NCBI GenBank assembly: GCA_002410925.1
Contig: DHPR01000025.1
Coordinates: 8,757-14,982, forward strand
Direction of reading: 5' to 3'
DNA from: UBA5359 sp002410925 [NCBI: bacterium UBP13_UBA5359]
Lineage (GTDB): Bacteria > UBP13 > UBA5359
Length of the DNA: 6,226 nucleotides
Shown here: in pieces, positions 1 to 5,968 of the stretch
How the letters are laid out: each line of letters begins with the position of its first letter
How positions within the stretch are numbered: position 1 is the first letter of the stretch
The notes under the pieces: generated by a model
Seen by the model: the letters and a program-made list of their open reading frames with translations, nothing else
Told to the model about the DNA's origin: nothing
The model's database searches: none
Made by a program: the position numbers and the translations under genes

Positions 1-1272
1 GGAACGGCACAAGCCATAGGCTCCAGACCGACCGGCTGGCTCAGTGTGGGGTGTGCTTACGGCAGTGCCTATTACTTCAACGGCGTAATCGATGAATTGA
101 ACATCTATCCACGTCTCCTGAGCGCTGATGAGATTGCCGGACACAGCAGCATTTTGACTGCTGGACAGTGGGCGCTGGACGATGGTCAGGACTCCTCCGT
201 TCAGGACATCTCCGGGCACGGTGCCGCCGGCACGATGAACAGTTTCAGCACTACCTTCCCCTGGCAGTTCCAGCCGACCAGGCGGAAATCTATCAGTAAT
301 ACCAGCGCCACGACAGTGGTCAGCGATTACTCCACCGGCAACCCGTTGCTGCTGCAGAACGGCAATGTCTACTTCTCCACTATAGGGGCTGAAAGCCTGT
401 CCACCGGTTATTTCGCCCAGGTGATCGATTACATCGCCGATCCGCCGGTCAAATTAACCGATAACACGGGCATAAGCATCATTGAAGCCACTAGGAAGGA
501 TAACGCGCTGTGTGCCTCGTTCTCCGGACCGGGGACAGCCATCTTGAAGGTGGATACCGCCGGCTGCGGGCTGAGCGGGAGCACCTTTACCGTCAAGGAA
601 ATCCTGACCGGCAGGACACTTTGTTCCTCGATATCTTCTACAGACCTGGATAACGGCTTCAAGATAAATATCAAGTATCCTGAAGAGCCGTATGTTGTAG
701 CCATCGGCACCAGTACAGATTTGGCAGGATTTACCGGCACGTTCTCTTCGGAAGAATCTTTCGAATTGACCTATCCTGATGGCTGGACTACCTATGCCAA
801 TGACTCGCTGGATACGCCTGCCGGCTGGGCCAGGGATTATTATCACGCAGGGATGCGGTCCCTGAAGATCATCAGTACACTGGTGCGGGATGAAGCTGCC
901 AGGGGAGTGGCCCGATGGGTTGGCAAGACGATAACCTTTAGTTCTCCTTATCCCACCACCCTTACTCTGGGCGGATGGGCCAAGGCCGACAATGTGGGTG
1001 CAGGAGCCGTGCTGACGCTGCAGTATGATATAGTGTACTCAGATAATACTACCGAAACGTATGATGCCGATACCCGGTTCAATACGGGTACCCATGATTG
1101 GCAGCAGGTCAACTATGCCAAGACCTTTAGCAAGGGGATAAAGAGCATTACTCCCAAGTGTATACTCTCTACTGCCAACGGCACCGCCTGGTTGGACGAC
1201 CTGTATATCAATCTCAACGGGGTAAACATGCTCTATAACGGTGACATGGAGATACTTAAAATAAAACCGTAA
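1..1272 (+). CDS. LamG/jelly-roll carbohydrate-binding-like protein, 5'-truncated by the window edge
   Basis: The frame is open from base 1 to the TAA at 1270-1272 (423 residues visible), so the true start lies upstream. The GTG at 46 is just an internal Val codon. Residues about 1-47 look like the end of a LamG/concanavalin-like domain: the FNGVIDELNIYPRLLSADEI stretch (residues 26-45) is the typical last strand. Residues about 55-80 (WALDDG...DISGHGAAGTM) resemble the first strand of a second LamG unit, but the rest of that unit is not recognisable. A beta-rich middle region follows (about 100-236, including EILTGR and EPYVVAIG). The C-terminal part (about 250-405) looks like a CBM-type galactose-binding jelly roll: SLKI, LGGWAKADN, DWQQVNYAKTF, AWLDDLYINL. 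The protein is probably secreted and binds or acts on polysaccharide, with any catalytic domain upstream. No sortase motif, SLH domain or C-terminal membrane helix is visible. It is separated from the next gene by a hairpin, so it is probably a different transcription unit. Confidence 0.72.
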   Translation, partial: GTAQAIGSRPTGWLSVGCAYGSAYYFNGVIDELNIYPRLLSADEIAGHSSILTAGQWALDDGQDSSVQDISGHGAAGTMNSFSTTFPWQFQPTRRKSISNTSATTVVSDYSTGNPLLLQNGNVYFSTIGAESLSTGYFAQVIDYIADPPVKLTDNTGISIIEATRKDNALCASFSGPGTAILKVDTAGCGLSGSTFTVKEILTGRTLCSSISSTDLDNGFKINIKYPEEPYVVAIGTSTDLAGFTGTFSSEESFELTYPDGWTTYANDSLDTPAGWARDYYHAGMRSLKIISTLVRDEAARGVARWVGKTITFSSPYPTTLTLGGWAKADNVGAGAVLTLQYDIVYSDNTTETYDADTRFNTGTHDWQQVNYAKTFSKGIKSITPKCILSTANGTAWLDDLYINLNGVNMLYNGDMEILKIKP

Positions 1273-1277
1273 AATAT

Positions 1278-1313
1278 CCGGGGGCCCTTGCCGGATTAGG
1301 CAAGGGCCCCCGG
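1278..1313 (+). terminator. Perfect 15-bp GC-rich hairpin after the LamG-type gene
   Basis: The left arm 1278-1292 (CCGGGGGCCCTTGCC) is exactly complementary to the right arm 1299-1313, around a 6-nt GGATTA loop. It starts 5 nt after the stop codon. The position and strength fit transcription termination or 3'-end protection of the upstream mRNA. No T-run follows (GCAATACGATC), so it is not a canonical intrinsic terminator. It may pause polymerase, act with Rho, or stabilise the transcript. Confidence 0.7.
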
Positions 1314-1400
1314 GCAATACGATCTATGTCTATCATATGAGGTGGTAATGTCTTCATTCGTAATTTAATCATTGAGGGAATGTGCTGGCTGAGGTAACAA

Positions 1401-1440
1401 TTGAGCATATGGTATTGTTAATTGTTTGCCAGATGCTCAA
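1401..1440. repeat. 8-bp inverted repeat in the intergenic region (possible operator)
   Basis: TTGAGCAT (1401-1408) and ATGCTCAA (1433-1440) are perfect inverted copies separated by 24 bp. A competing pairing exists: AACAATT (1396-1402) with AATTGTT (1420-1426). The site sits about 80-115 bp upstream of the aminotransferase start, within reach of its probable promoter. It could be a regulator binding site or a leader-RNA stem. An 8-bp match over this distance can also arise by chance in AT-rich DNA, so the call is tentative. Confidence 0.3.
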
Positions 1441-1452
1441 GGAAGGTATTCT
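1423..1452 (+). promoter_or_regulatory. Possible sigma70-type promoter for the aminotransferase operon
   Basis: TTGTTT (1423-1428) and TATTCT (1447-1452) are spaced 18 bp apart, and TTGCCA (1426-1431) is an alternative -35 at 15 bp. They lie downstream of the hairpin at 1278-1313 and upstream of the first gene of the next unit, as a promoter should. The candidate -35 lies inside the inverted repeat 1401-1440. A separate TATAAA at 1481-1486 has no good -35 partner. The rest of the 1314-1516 gap shows no gene. Confidence 0.22.
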
Positions 1453-1516
1453 ATCTCAGAATTTTCGTGGTAACTTCTTTTATAAACATGGATAAGATAG
1501 GAAGCGAGGAGTTCAA

Positions 1517-2761
1517 ATGATGAATCGATTAGCATTGCATGGAGGTACACCCGTAAGGCTGGAAAAGATATTTCCAATCTGGCCTATAACGGCAGCGACA
1601 GATAGAGAGAAGCTGCTGGAAGTATTCGATAGCGGCAAATGGTGGTATGGGGAAAAAGTCAAAGAATTTGAAGAGAAGTATGCCATCTTTCATGATGCCA
1701 AGTATGGCGTTACTTGTGCCAACGGCACCGTAGCCCTGGAGATAGCGCTGGTGGCCTGCGGCATCGGGGCGGGTGATGAAGTAATCGTGCCGCCATATAC
1801 CTTTATGGCTACGGCCAGTGCGGTGCTGAGGGTCAATGCCGTACCCGTTTTTGCCGATATAGAGCTTGATACCTGCAATCTCGATCCTGTAGATGTAGAG
1901 AGAAAGATAACGGATAAGACTAAGGCCATACTCCCGGTACATCTTGGTGGACTGCCGGTAGATATGGATGCTTTCAAGGTATTGGCCCGGAAGTATAAGC
2001 TGGTATTGGTGGAGGATGCATGCCATAGTTGGGGCAGCAAGTGGAAGGGCAAAGGCACTGGAGCTATAGGGGATTGCGGCGTCTTCAGCTTCCAGATGAG
2101 CAAGAACATCACCTCCGGAGAGGGAGGAATACTTCTTACCGATAGTGAAGACATTGCCGACAGGGCCAGGAGCTACACCAATTGCGGGCGCATTAAGGGT
2201 GGTGCCTGGTATGAGCACTATCTCTTAGGCAGTAACCTGAGGATGACGGAATTGCAGGCAGCTATACTATTAGGACAGTTGGAAAGGCTGGAAGAACAGA
2301 CACTCAGGCGTGAGAAAAATGCAGTTTATCTGAGCGAACTGTTGAAAGACATACCCGGTATCAGCCTGATGAGAAGAGACCCCAGAGTTACCAGACGTAG
2401 CTATCACATATATATCTTTCGCTTCCTGCCGGAGGAATGGCCCGGAGTCAGCCGGGACAGATTCTTGGAGGCACTTAAAGCCGAAGGCATACCTTGCGGC
2501 AACGGCTATAACATACCACTATACAAGAATCCCCTATTCCAGCGTAGAGCTGAAGGTCCAGGCTATTGTCCAACATCCTGTCCTTACCATGGTGGTAAAG
2601 TGGATTACACTCAGGTAGTGTGTGCCAATGCCGAGCTTATGAGCCGAGAAGGCTGCTGGATACCGCATACCGTTCTGCTGGCAGAAGAGCCGGATATGAA
2701 AGATATAGCCGAAGCCATAAAGAAGATATGGGAGCATAGGAAGGAACTGTCTGATGCCTGA
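1517..2761 (+). CDS. DegT/DnrJ/EryC1/StrS-family PLP-dependent aminotransferase
   Basis: This is a fold-type I PLP enzyme of the sugar/cyclitol aminotransferase family, which transfers an amino group (usually from Glu or Gln) onto keto-sugars or keto-cyclitols in the cytoplasm. Its 414 residues are near the family length. Visible motifs are LALHGGTPVR at the N-terminus, ANGTVALE (68-75, PLP phosphate region), VEDACHSWGS (Asp167 contacts the pyridine nitrogen), FSFQMSKNITSGEGG with Lys196 as the Schiff-base lysine, and GSNLRMTELQAAI (238-250). The C-terminal part carries CPTSCPYHGG...C...C (Cys351, 355, 369, 380) before WIPH, a segment I associate with the StsC-like side of the family. The start is supported by GAGGAG at 1506-1511; ATG 1520 is an equally possible start. 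The gene overlaps the next by 8 nt, implying translational coupling. The substrate is unknown. The enzyme could run in the deaminating direction in a catabolic cluster. Confidence 0.9.
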   Translation: MMNRLALHGGTPVRLEKIFPIWPITAATDREKLLEVFDSGKWWYGEKVKEFEEKYAIFHDAKYGVTCANGTVALEIALVACGIGAGDEVIVPPYTFMATASAVLRVNAVPVFADIELDTCNLDPVDVERKITDKTKAILPVHLGGLPVDMDAFKVLARKYKLVLVEDACHSWGSKWKGKGTGAIGDCGVFSFQMSKNITSGEGGILLTDSEDIADRARSYTNCGRIKGGAWYEHYLLGSNLRMTELQAAILLGQLERLEEQTLRREKNAVYLSELLKDIPGISLMRRDPRVTRRSYHIYIFRFLPEEWPGVSRDRFLEALKAEGIPCGNGYNIPLYKNPLFQRRAEGPGYCPTSCPYHGGKVDYTQVVCANAELMSREGCWIPHTVLLAEEPDMKDIAEAIKKIWEHRKELSDA

Positions 2762-4076
2762 TATGCAAGTGGGCTATGGAGAGCAGGTAATCACTCCACC
2801 GCTGGGTGTTGAACTCACCGGCTACGGTTACTACCTGGAGCGCAGAGCAGAAGAAGTGGCCGATGATCTCAAAGTCAGGGCTCTTTATATCAGCCAGGGA
2901 CAGGACGCCGTTATCCTCATAAGCTGCGATCTGCTCAGCCTAAGTGTGGAATTTACCGATGAAAGAAGGAGAGAGCTTGCCGCTCGATATAATCTGCCGC
3001 TAAGCAGTATCCTCCTGGCCTGCACCCATACCCATGCCGGTCCGGCTATACATGACCTGCCCGGCCTGGGAGAGGTGGATCCCGGCTGCCGGATGACGGT
3101 CAGCCGGGCCATATCAGAAGCAGTTCAGGCGGCGTGGAAATATTGCCGGCCGGCAGAGATGTCATTTATTTATGAGACGATAACGCCTATAGGATACAAC
3201 CGCATAATGGGAGGCTTTACGCCCATCGATCCGGTATTGAAGACGGTTATCTTTGCTTGGCAGGATGGACGGAAGGTATATCTGGTAAGCTATGCCTGCC
3301 ACCCGGTAGGCCTGGGACAGTCCAACGTAGTCTCAGCCGACTGGCCGGGAGCACTGCTAGCCCGGATTGAAGAGGCAGGACATCAGGGGATGTTTTTGCA
3401 AGGCTTCTGTGGCGACGTCAACCCGGTCAACCGGATGAGAGGCATGGGAGGCAGCATAGAGGATCTGCAGCTATACGGGGATATACTGTATCGTCATATA
3501 GAAACAGCCCAATGCCGGACCTATACTCTAAATACGGCAGACATAAGGGCCGTGGAGCATAGAGTTAAGTTGCCGCTGAATGTCCCGCCGTATGCAGAAA
3601 TTAAAAACCTGAAGAGTAGTTTGCCGGAAAATTTGAGCAAAATCCCCATGTATGATCGCTTCATCGACGATTGGATTGAGAGAGCAACGGAGAGATACGA
3701 GGAAGTCAGGCAGGAGCCCTTCCTGGACAACGTTCCTGTACAGGTAATTGCCTTGGGGGAGATGAAGATATTGAGCCTGCCGGGAGAGGTTTTTTCCGGC
3801 TATAGCCTGAAGTTGTCGGCAGAAAATCGATCACCGTTAATGACGGTAGGGTATTCCGGCGGTAATATCGGCTATTTGCCTACCGGTGACGCTTACTATA
3901 TGGATACCGATTATGCCTGTTACCAGGCACCTAAGTTTTATGGGCTGTTTCCTTGGGATCGAAATGTCGAAACTGTAATGCTCAGGGAATGTAATAGAAT
4001 TCTGTGCAAAGCGGAGGGGGTAAATGGAGTTGATAAAGCCTCATGTCTGTCTAAAGGAGATAAAAACAGTGCTTAA
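2754..4076 (+). CDS. Neutral/alkaline ceramidase N-terminal-domain-like zinc hydrolase (short, cytoplasmic form)
   Basis: The protein resembles the catalytic domain of neutral/alkaline non-lysosomal ceramidases, zinc enzymes that cleave amide bonds. Zinc-site motifs are THTHAGP (91-97), SYACHPV (His183), LPGEV (Glu345) and GYLP (Tyr374), matching the order His, His, Glu, Tyr known for bacterial ceramidase. SADWPG (194-199) and CGDVNP (219-224) are also family-like. In true ceramidases the last motif is GDVSPN with a nucleophilic Ser; here the Ser position is Asn223, so classical ceramidase chemistry is unlikely. At 440 residues it lacks the C-terminal Ig-like domain of full ceramidases (over 600 residues), and there is no signal peptide, so it should act on a small intracellular substrate. 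The start at 2754 lies inside the aminotransferase gene, with AAGGAA at 2741-2746 as ribosome site; ATG 2763 is an alternative. The last 20 or so residues are low in conserved character. Confidence 0.82.
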   Translation: MPDMQVGYGEQVITPPLGVELTGYGYYLERRAEEVADDLKVRALYISQGQDAVILISCDLLSLSVEFTDERRRELAARYNLPLSSILLACTHTHAGPAIHDLPGLGEVDPGCRMTVSRAISEAVQAAWKYCRPAEMSFIYETITPIGYNRIMGGFTPIDPVLKTVIFAWQDGRKVYLVSYACHPVGLGQSNVVSADWPGALLARIEEAGHQGMFLQGFCGDVNPVNRMRGMGGSIEDLQLYGDILYRHIETAQCRTYTLNTADIRAVEHRVKLPLNVPPYAEIKNLKSSLPENLSKIPMYDRFIDDWIERATERYEEVRQEPFLDNVPVQVIALGEMKILSLPGEVFSGYSLKLSAENRSPLMTVGYSGGNIGYLPTGDAYYMDTDYACYQAPKFYGLFPWDRNVETVMLRECNRILCKAEGVNGVDKASCLSKGDKNSA

Positions 4077-4098
4077 GAACGGTCAATTTAATACGTGA
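4024..4098 (+). CDS. Doubtful 24-codon ORF overlapping the end of the ceramidase-like gene
   Basis: ATG 4024 follows a very strong purine-rich site (GGAGGGGG, from 4013) and reads 24 codons to TGA at 4096-4098, in a different frame from the upstream gene and crossing its stop. A second Shine-Dalgarno-like AAGGAG (4054-4059) precedes an in-frame GTG at 4068. The peptide (starting MELIKPHVCLKEIK) is not recognised. It could be a leader peptide that keeps ribosomes moving toward the binding-protein gene, the relic of a lost gene start, or chance. Confidence 0.15.
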   Translation: MELIKPHVCLKEIKTVLKNGQFNT

Positions 4099-4145
4099 TT
4101 TTTGCAAGCTGGTTAGGCGTCTAGAGGAAAGGATTATATAAAACA

Positions 4146-5456
4146 ATGAAAAGCAAACTGTTGTGCTCTCTGGTAATTACTTTTTGCCTGGTTATAGCAT
4201 TAAGCGGCTGCGGAAGCAATAAAGATGAAGAACAGAGCAAGATAACTATTACCATAGCTTGTGGCTATTCCCCTACAGACGTAGGTTGCCAGATCATCGA
4301 CAAATCCCTGGATGAGTTCATGAAGCAGAACCCGGACATAAAGATTAAGAAGGTATGGTTTACCCAGCAATATTGGACCAAACTGATGACCATGATAGCC
4401 GGCGGCACACCTCCGGATATCTTCAGATTGGCCCCTGATTATATTCCCACCTATGTGCAGAGAGGCACGCTGGAGTCACTGGATAAGTATATTGCTAAAA
4501 GCCGGGCATTGAAGCTGGAAGACTTCTATCCTCAAACGCTGTATAAATATAAATACGATGCGGAAAGCAAGACCGTAGGCCAGGGACCGATCTATGGCTT
4601 TGGCACGGACTGGTCACCCGATTGCACACTGGTCTACAATAAAGCCATGTTCGATAAAGCCGGGTTGCCGTATCCCACCGGAAGCATGAGTTGGGAAGAG
4701 TTCCGGCAAACTGCACAGAAGTTGACAGCAGGAGAAGGCGGACAAAAGCAATACGGATGCCTGATAAGCGATATATCTATGCTGGTAGCCCAGAACGACG
4801 GCAGTGTCTTCAGCCCTGACGGCAAGACGTGTCTTCTGGACAGTTCGCAGGCCATAGAAGCCTTTCAGTATATAGTGGATATGAGGGCAAAAGATAGATG
4901 CATGCCCTCTATTGGGGATTTACAGAATTCCAACCTATTACAGCTTTTTCAGACAGGCAGGCTGGGCATGTTCCTGTCCGGCAGGTTCTATATACCCATA
5001 TTGCAGGAACAGGTCAAGGGCTTTAAGTGGGGAGTAGCTCCCGGGTTGCAGCAGAAGAAGAGAGTGAATATAGTTACCGGACCTTTCGGCTGGGTGATGA
5101 GCAGCAAGACTAAGCATCCCGAGGCCGCCTGGAAGCTGATGGAATATCTGGTAGCAGGGAACTGTGAGAAAGAACTGGCCAAGGCAGGCTATAATATCCC
5201 AGTAATTAAAAAGATAGCCGAGTCCGCTATTTTTCTCAGCAATCCGAAGCATATGGCTGGAGTCAATAAAGTATTCATGGATGAAGTGAAGTACACCGTG
5301 CCCAGCCCGTTGACGCCGTATGCTCCTACTGACCGTTGGCAGAAAACCGTTAGTGATGAACTGGATCTGGCTTACCTGGGCAAACAGACCGCCAGGCAGG
5401 CGGCGGTGAACGCTACCCGCAAGATCAATCAATTACTGGTTGAGGGATTGCGCTGA
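4146..5456 (+). CDS. ABC transporter extracellular solute-binding lipoprotein (family 1, sugar type)
   Basis: This is the ligand-capturing component of a carbohydrate ABC importer, anchored to the outer face of the cytoplasmic membrane. The N-terminus is a lipoprotein signal peptide: Lys2 and Lys4, a hydrophobic core 5-19, and the lipobox ALSGC with Cys22 as the lipidated residue. It is followed by a charged linker (NKDEEQSK). The mature part shows family-1 features: TPPDIFRLAPDYIPTYVQRG (88-107), GTDWSPDCTLVYNKAMFDKAGLP (153-175), SWEEFRQTAQKLT (182-194), QTGRLGMFLSGR (269-280) and GPFGWVMSSKTKHPEAAWKL (312-331). The 436 residues are full length. The ribosome site GAGGAAAGGA (4124-4133) is 12 nt from the ATG, a little far. 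Partner permeases normally follow directly, but here the next gene is an isomerase, and no permease or ATPase is in the window. The context suggests a sugar, amino-sugar or cyclitol ligand. Confidence 0.92.
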   Translation: MKSKLLCSLVITFCLVIALSGCGSNKDEEQSKITITIACGYSPTDVGCQIIDKSLDEFMKQNPDIKIKKVWFTQQYWTKLMTMIAGGTPPDIFRLAPDYIPTYVQRGTLESLDKYIAKSRALKLEDFYPQTLYKYKYDAESKTVGQGPIYGFGTDWSPDCTLVYNKAMFDKAGLPYPTGSMSWEEFRQTAQKLTAGEGGQKQYGCLISDISMLVAQNDGSVFSPDGKTCLLDSSQAIEAFQYIVDMRAKDRCMPSIGDLQNSNLLQLFQTGRLGMFLSGRFYIPILQEQVKGFKWGVAPGLQQKKRVNIVTGPFGWVMSSKTKHPEAAWKLMEYLVAGNCEKELAKAGYNIPVIKKIAESAIFLSNPKHMAGVNKVFMDEVKYTVPSPLTPYAPTDRWQKTVSDELDLAYLGKQTARQAAVNATRKINQLLVEGLR

Positions 5457-5503
5457 ATGCATATGCTCACGGTTAACCTACCCAGCGCTATCTATTATGT
5501 TGC

Positions 5504-5510
5504 GAGGAGG
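5504..5510 (+). other. Orphan Shine-Dalgarno-like GAGGAGG between the binding protein and the isomerase
   Basis: GAGGAGG is a near-perfect ribosome-binding sequence, but no ATG, GTG or TTG lies 5-12 nt downstream and no reading frame of use starts here. The isomerase has its own site (GGAGAG, 5549-5554). It may be a relic of a deleted gene start or chance. The surrounding 5457-5559 gap also holds two 8-bp palindromes, GCATATGC (5459-5466) and GGTTAACC (5471-5478), and no clear terminator. Confidence 0.25.
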
Positions 5511-5559
5511 ATCCACGACAAGAGATTGTGGGATTAGAGAATATTGATGGAGAGTAAAG

Positions 5560-5946
5560 ATGTATCTGACAGGATTTGCCGATGAGGCAGCAACAGGTAT
5601 AGAGGGGCAGATAAAGGCTACCAAGGAGTTAGGATGGGAGTATATAGAGTCCAGGAATATAGATGGGATCAATATTCACGATCTGCCTGAGGATAAATTT
5701 GCAGAGGTATGTGCTAAGCTGGAAGAGGCCGGGGTAAAGATAAACTGCTTCGGCTCGGCCGTAGCCAACTGGGGTAAGAGGATAGACGAGTCCTTTGATA
5801 CCTCACTGGAAGAGGCCAAGCGGGCCATCCCCAGGATGCAGAAACTGGGGACAAAGCTTGTCCGGATAATGAGCTTTGCTGTGCTGCCGGACAGATGGAG
5901 CGTACCCGAAAGAGTGGAGACTTCAACAGGCAAAGTGATAAAATAA
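5560..5946 (+). pseudogene. Xylose-isomerase-like TIM-barrel sugar isomerase/epimerase, interrupted by an IS3 element
   Basis: Residues 1-112 match the N-terminal part of the sugar phosphate isomerase/epimerase family (AP-endonuclease-2-like TIM barrel): GFADEA at the first strand, ELGWEYIESRNIDG (23-36), LPEDKFAEVCAKLEEAGVKI (42-61), FGSAVANWGKRID (64-76) and KLVRIMSFAVL (99-109). Members usually have about 270-300 residues; this frame has only 128. Homology stops at Asp111-Arg112, just where an IS left end begins (5896). The last 16 residues (WSVPERVETSTGKVIK) and the TAA at 5944-5946 are IS-derived. The start at ATG 5560 is forced by an in-frame TGA at 5545-5547 and supported by GGAGAG (5549-5554). 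Only about the first three beta/alpha units would be made, lacking the metal-binding residues on later strands, so activity is unlikely. The intact enzyme would have isomerised or epimerised a sugar or cyclitol product of this operon. Confidence 0.82.
5896..5921 (+). repeat. Candidate left terminal inverted repeat of the IS3-family element
   Basis: The stretch begins TGGAGCGTACCCGAAAG and continues AGTGGAGAC. IS3-family ends often start TG, carry a C-rich block about 8-12 nt in, and then a TGGAC-like block, as here. The position coincides with the loss of isomerase homology. The matching right copy is not in the window, so the length and exact boundary are inferred. Confidence 0.55.
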
Positions 5947-5968
5947 GCCTAAGGGAGGTCTTGAGGGT

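Noticed and set aside
46-48. GTG as the true start of the LamG-type gene
   Set aside because: The frame is open to base 1 with LamG-like sequence around it, and there is no ribosome site before it.
1314-1516. Small genes or an RNA gene in the intergenic region
   Set aside because: Only frames of a few codons occur, and no tRNA or known riboswitch pattern is seen.
1529-2218. Long open frame on the minus strand inside the aminotransferase gene
   Set aside because: It is a shadow of a strongly conserved PLP enzyme on the other strand, and its translation shows no recognisable domain.
4077-4145. Promoter or terminator before the binding-protein gene
   Set aside because: TTGCAA (4102-4107) has no -10 at a proper spacing, and no stem with a T-run is visible. 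The gene is probably co-transcribed with the upstream pair.
4938-5432. 164-codon minus-strand frame inside the binding-protein gene
   Set aside because: It lies wholly within a clear family-1 binding-protein gene, and its product has no family features.
5560-5946. A complete small stand-alone isomerase-like protein of 128 residues
   Set aside because: The fold needs about 270 residues, and the loss of similarity coincides with an IS end, so it is a disrupted gene.
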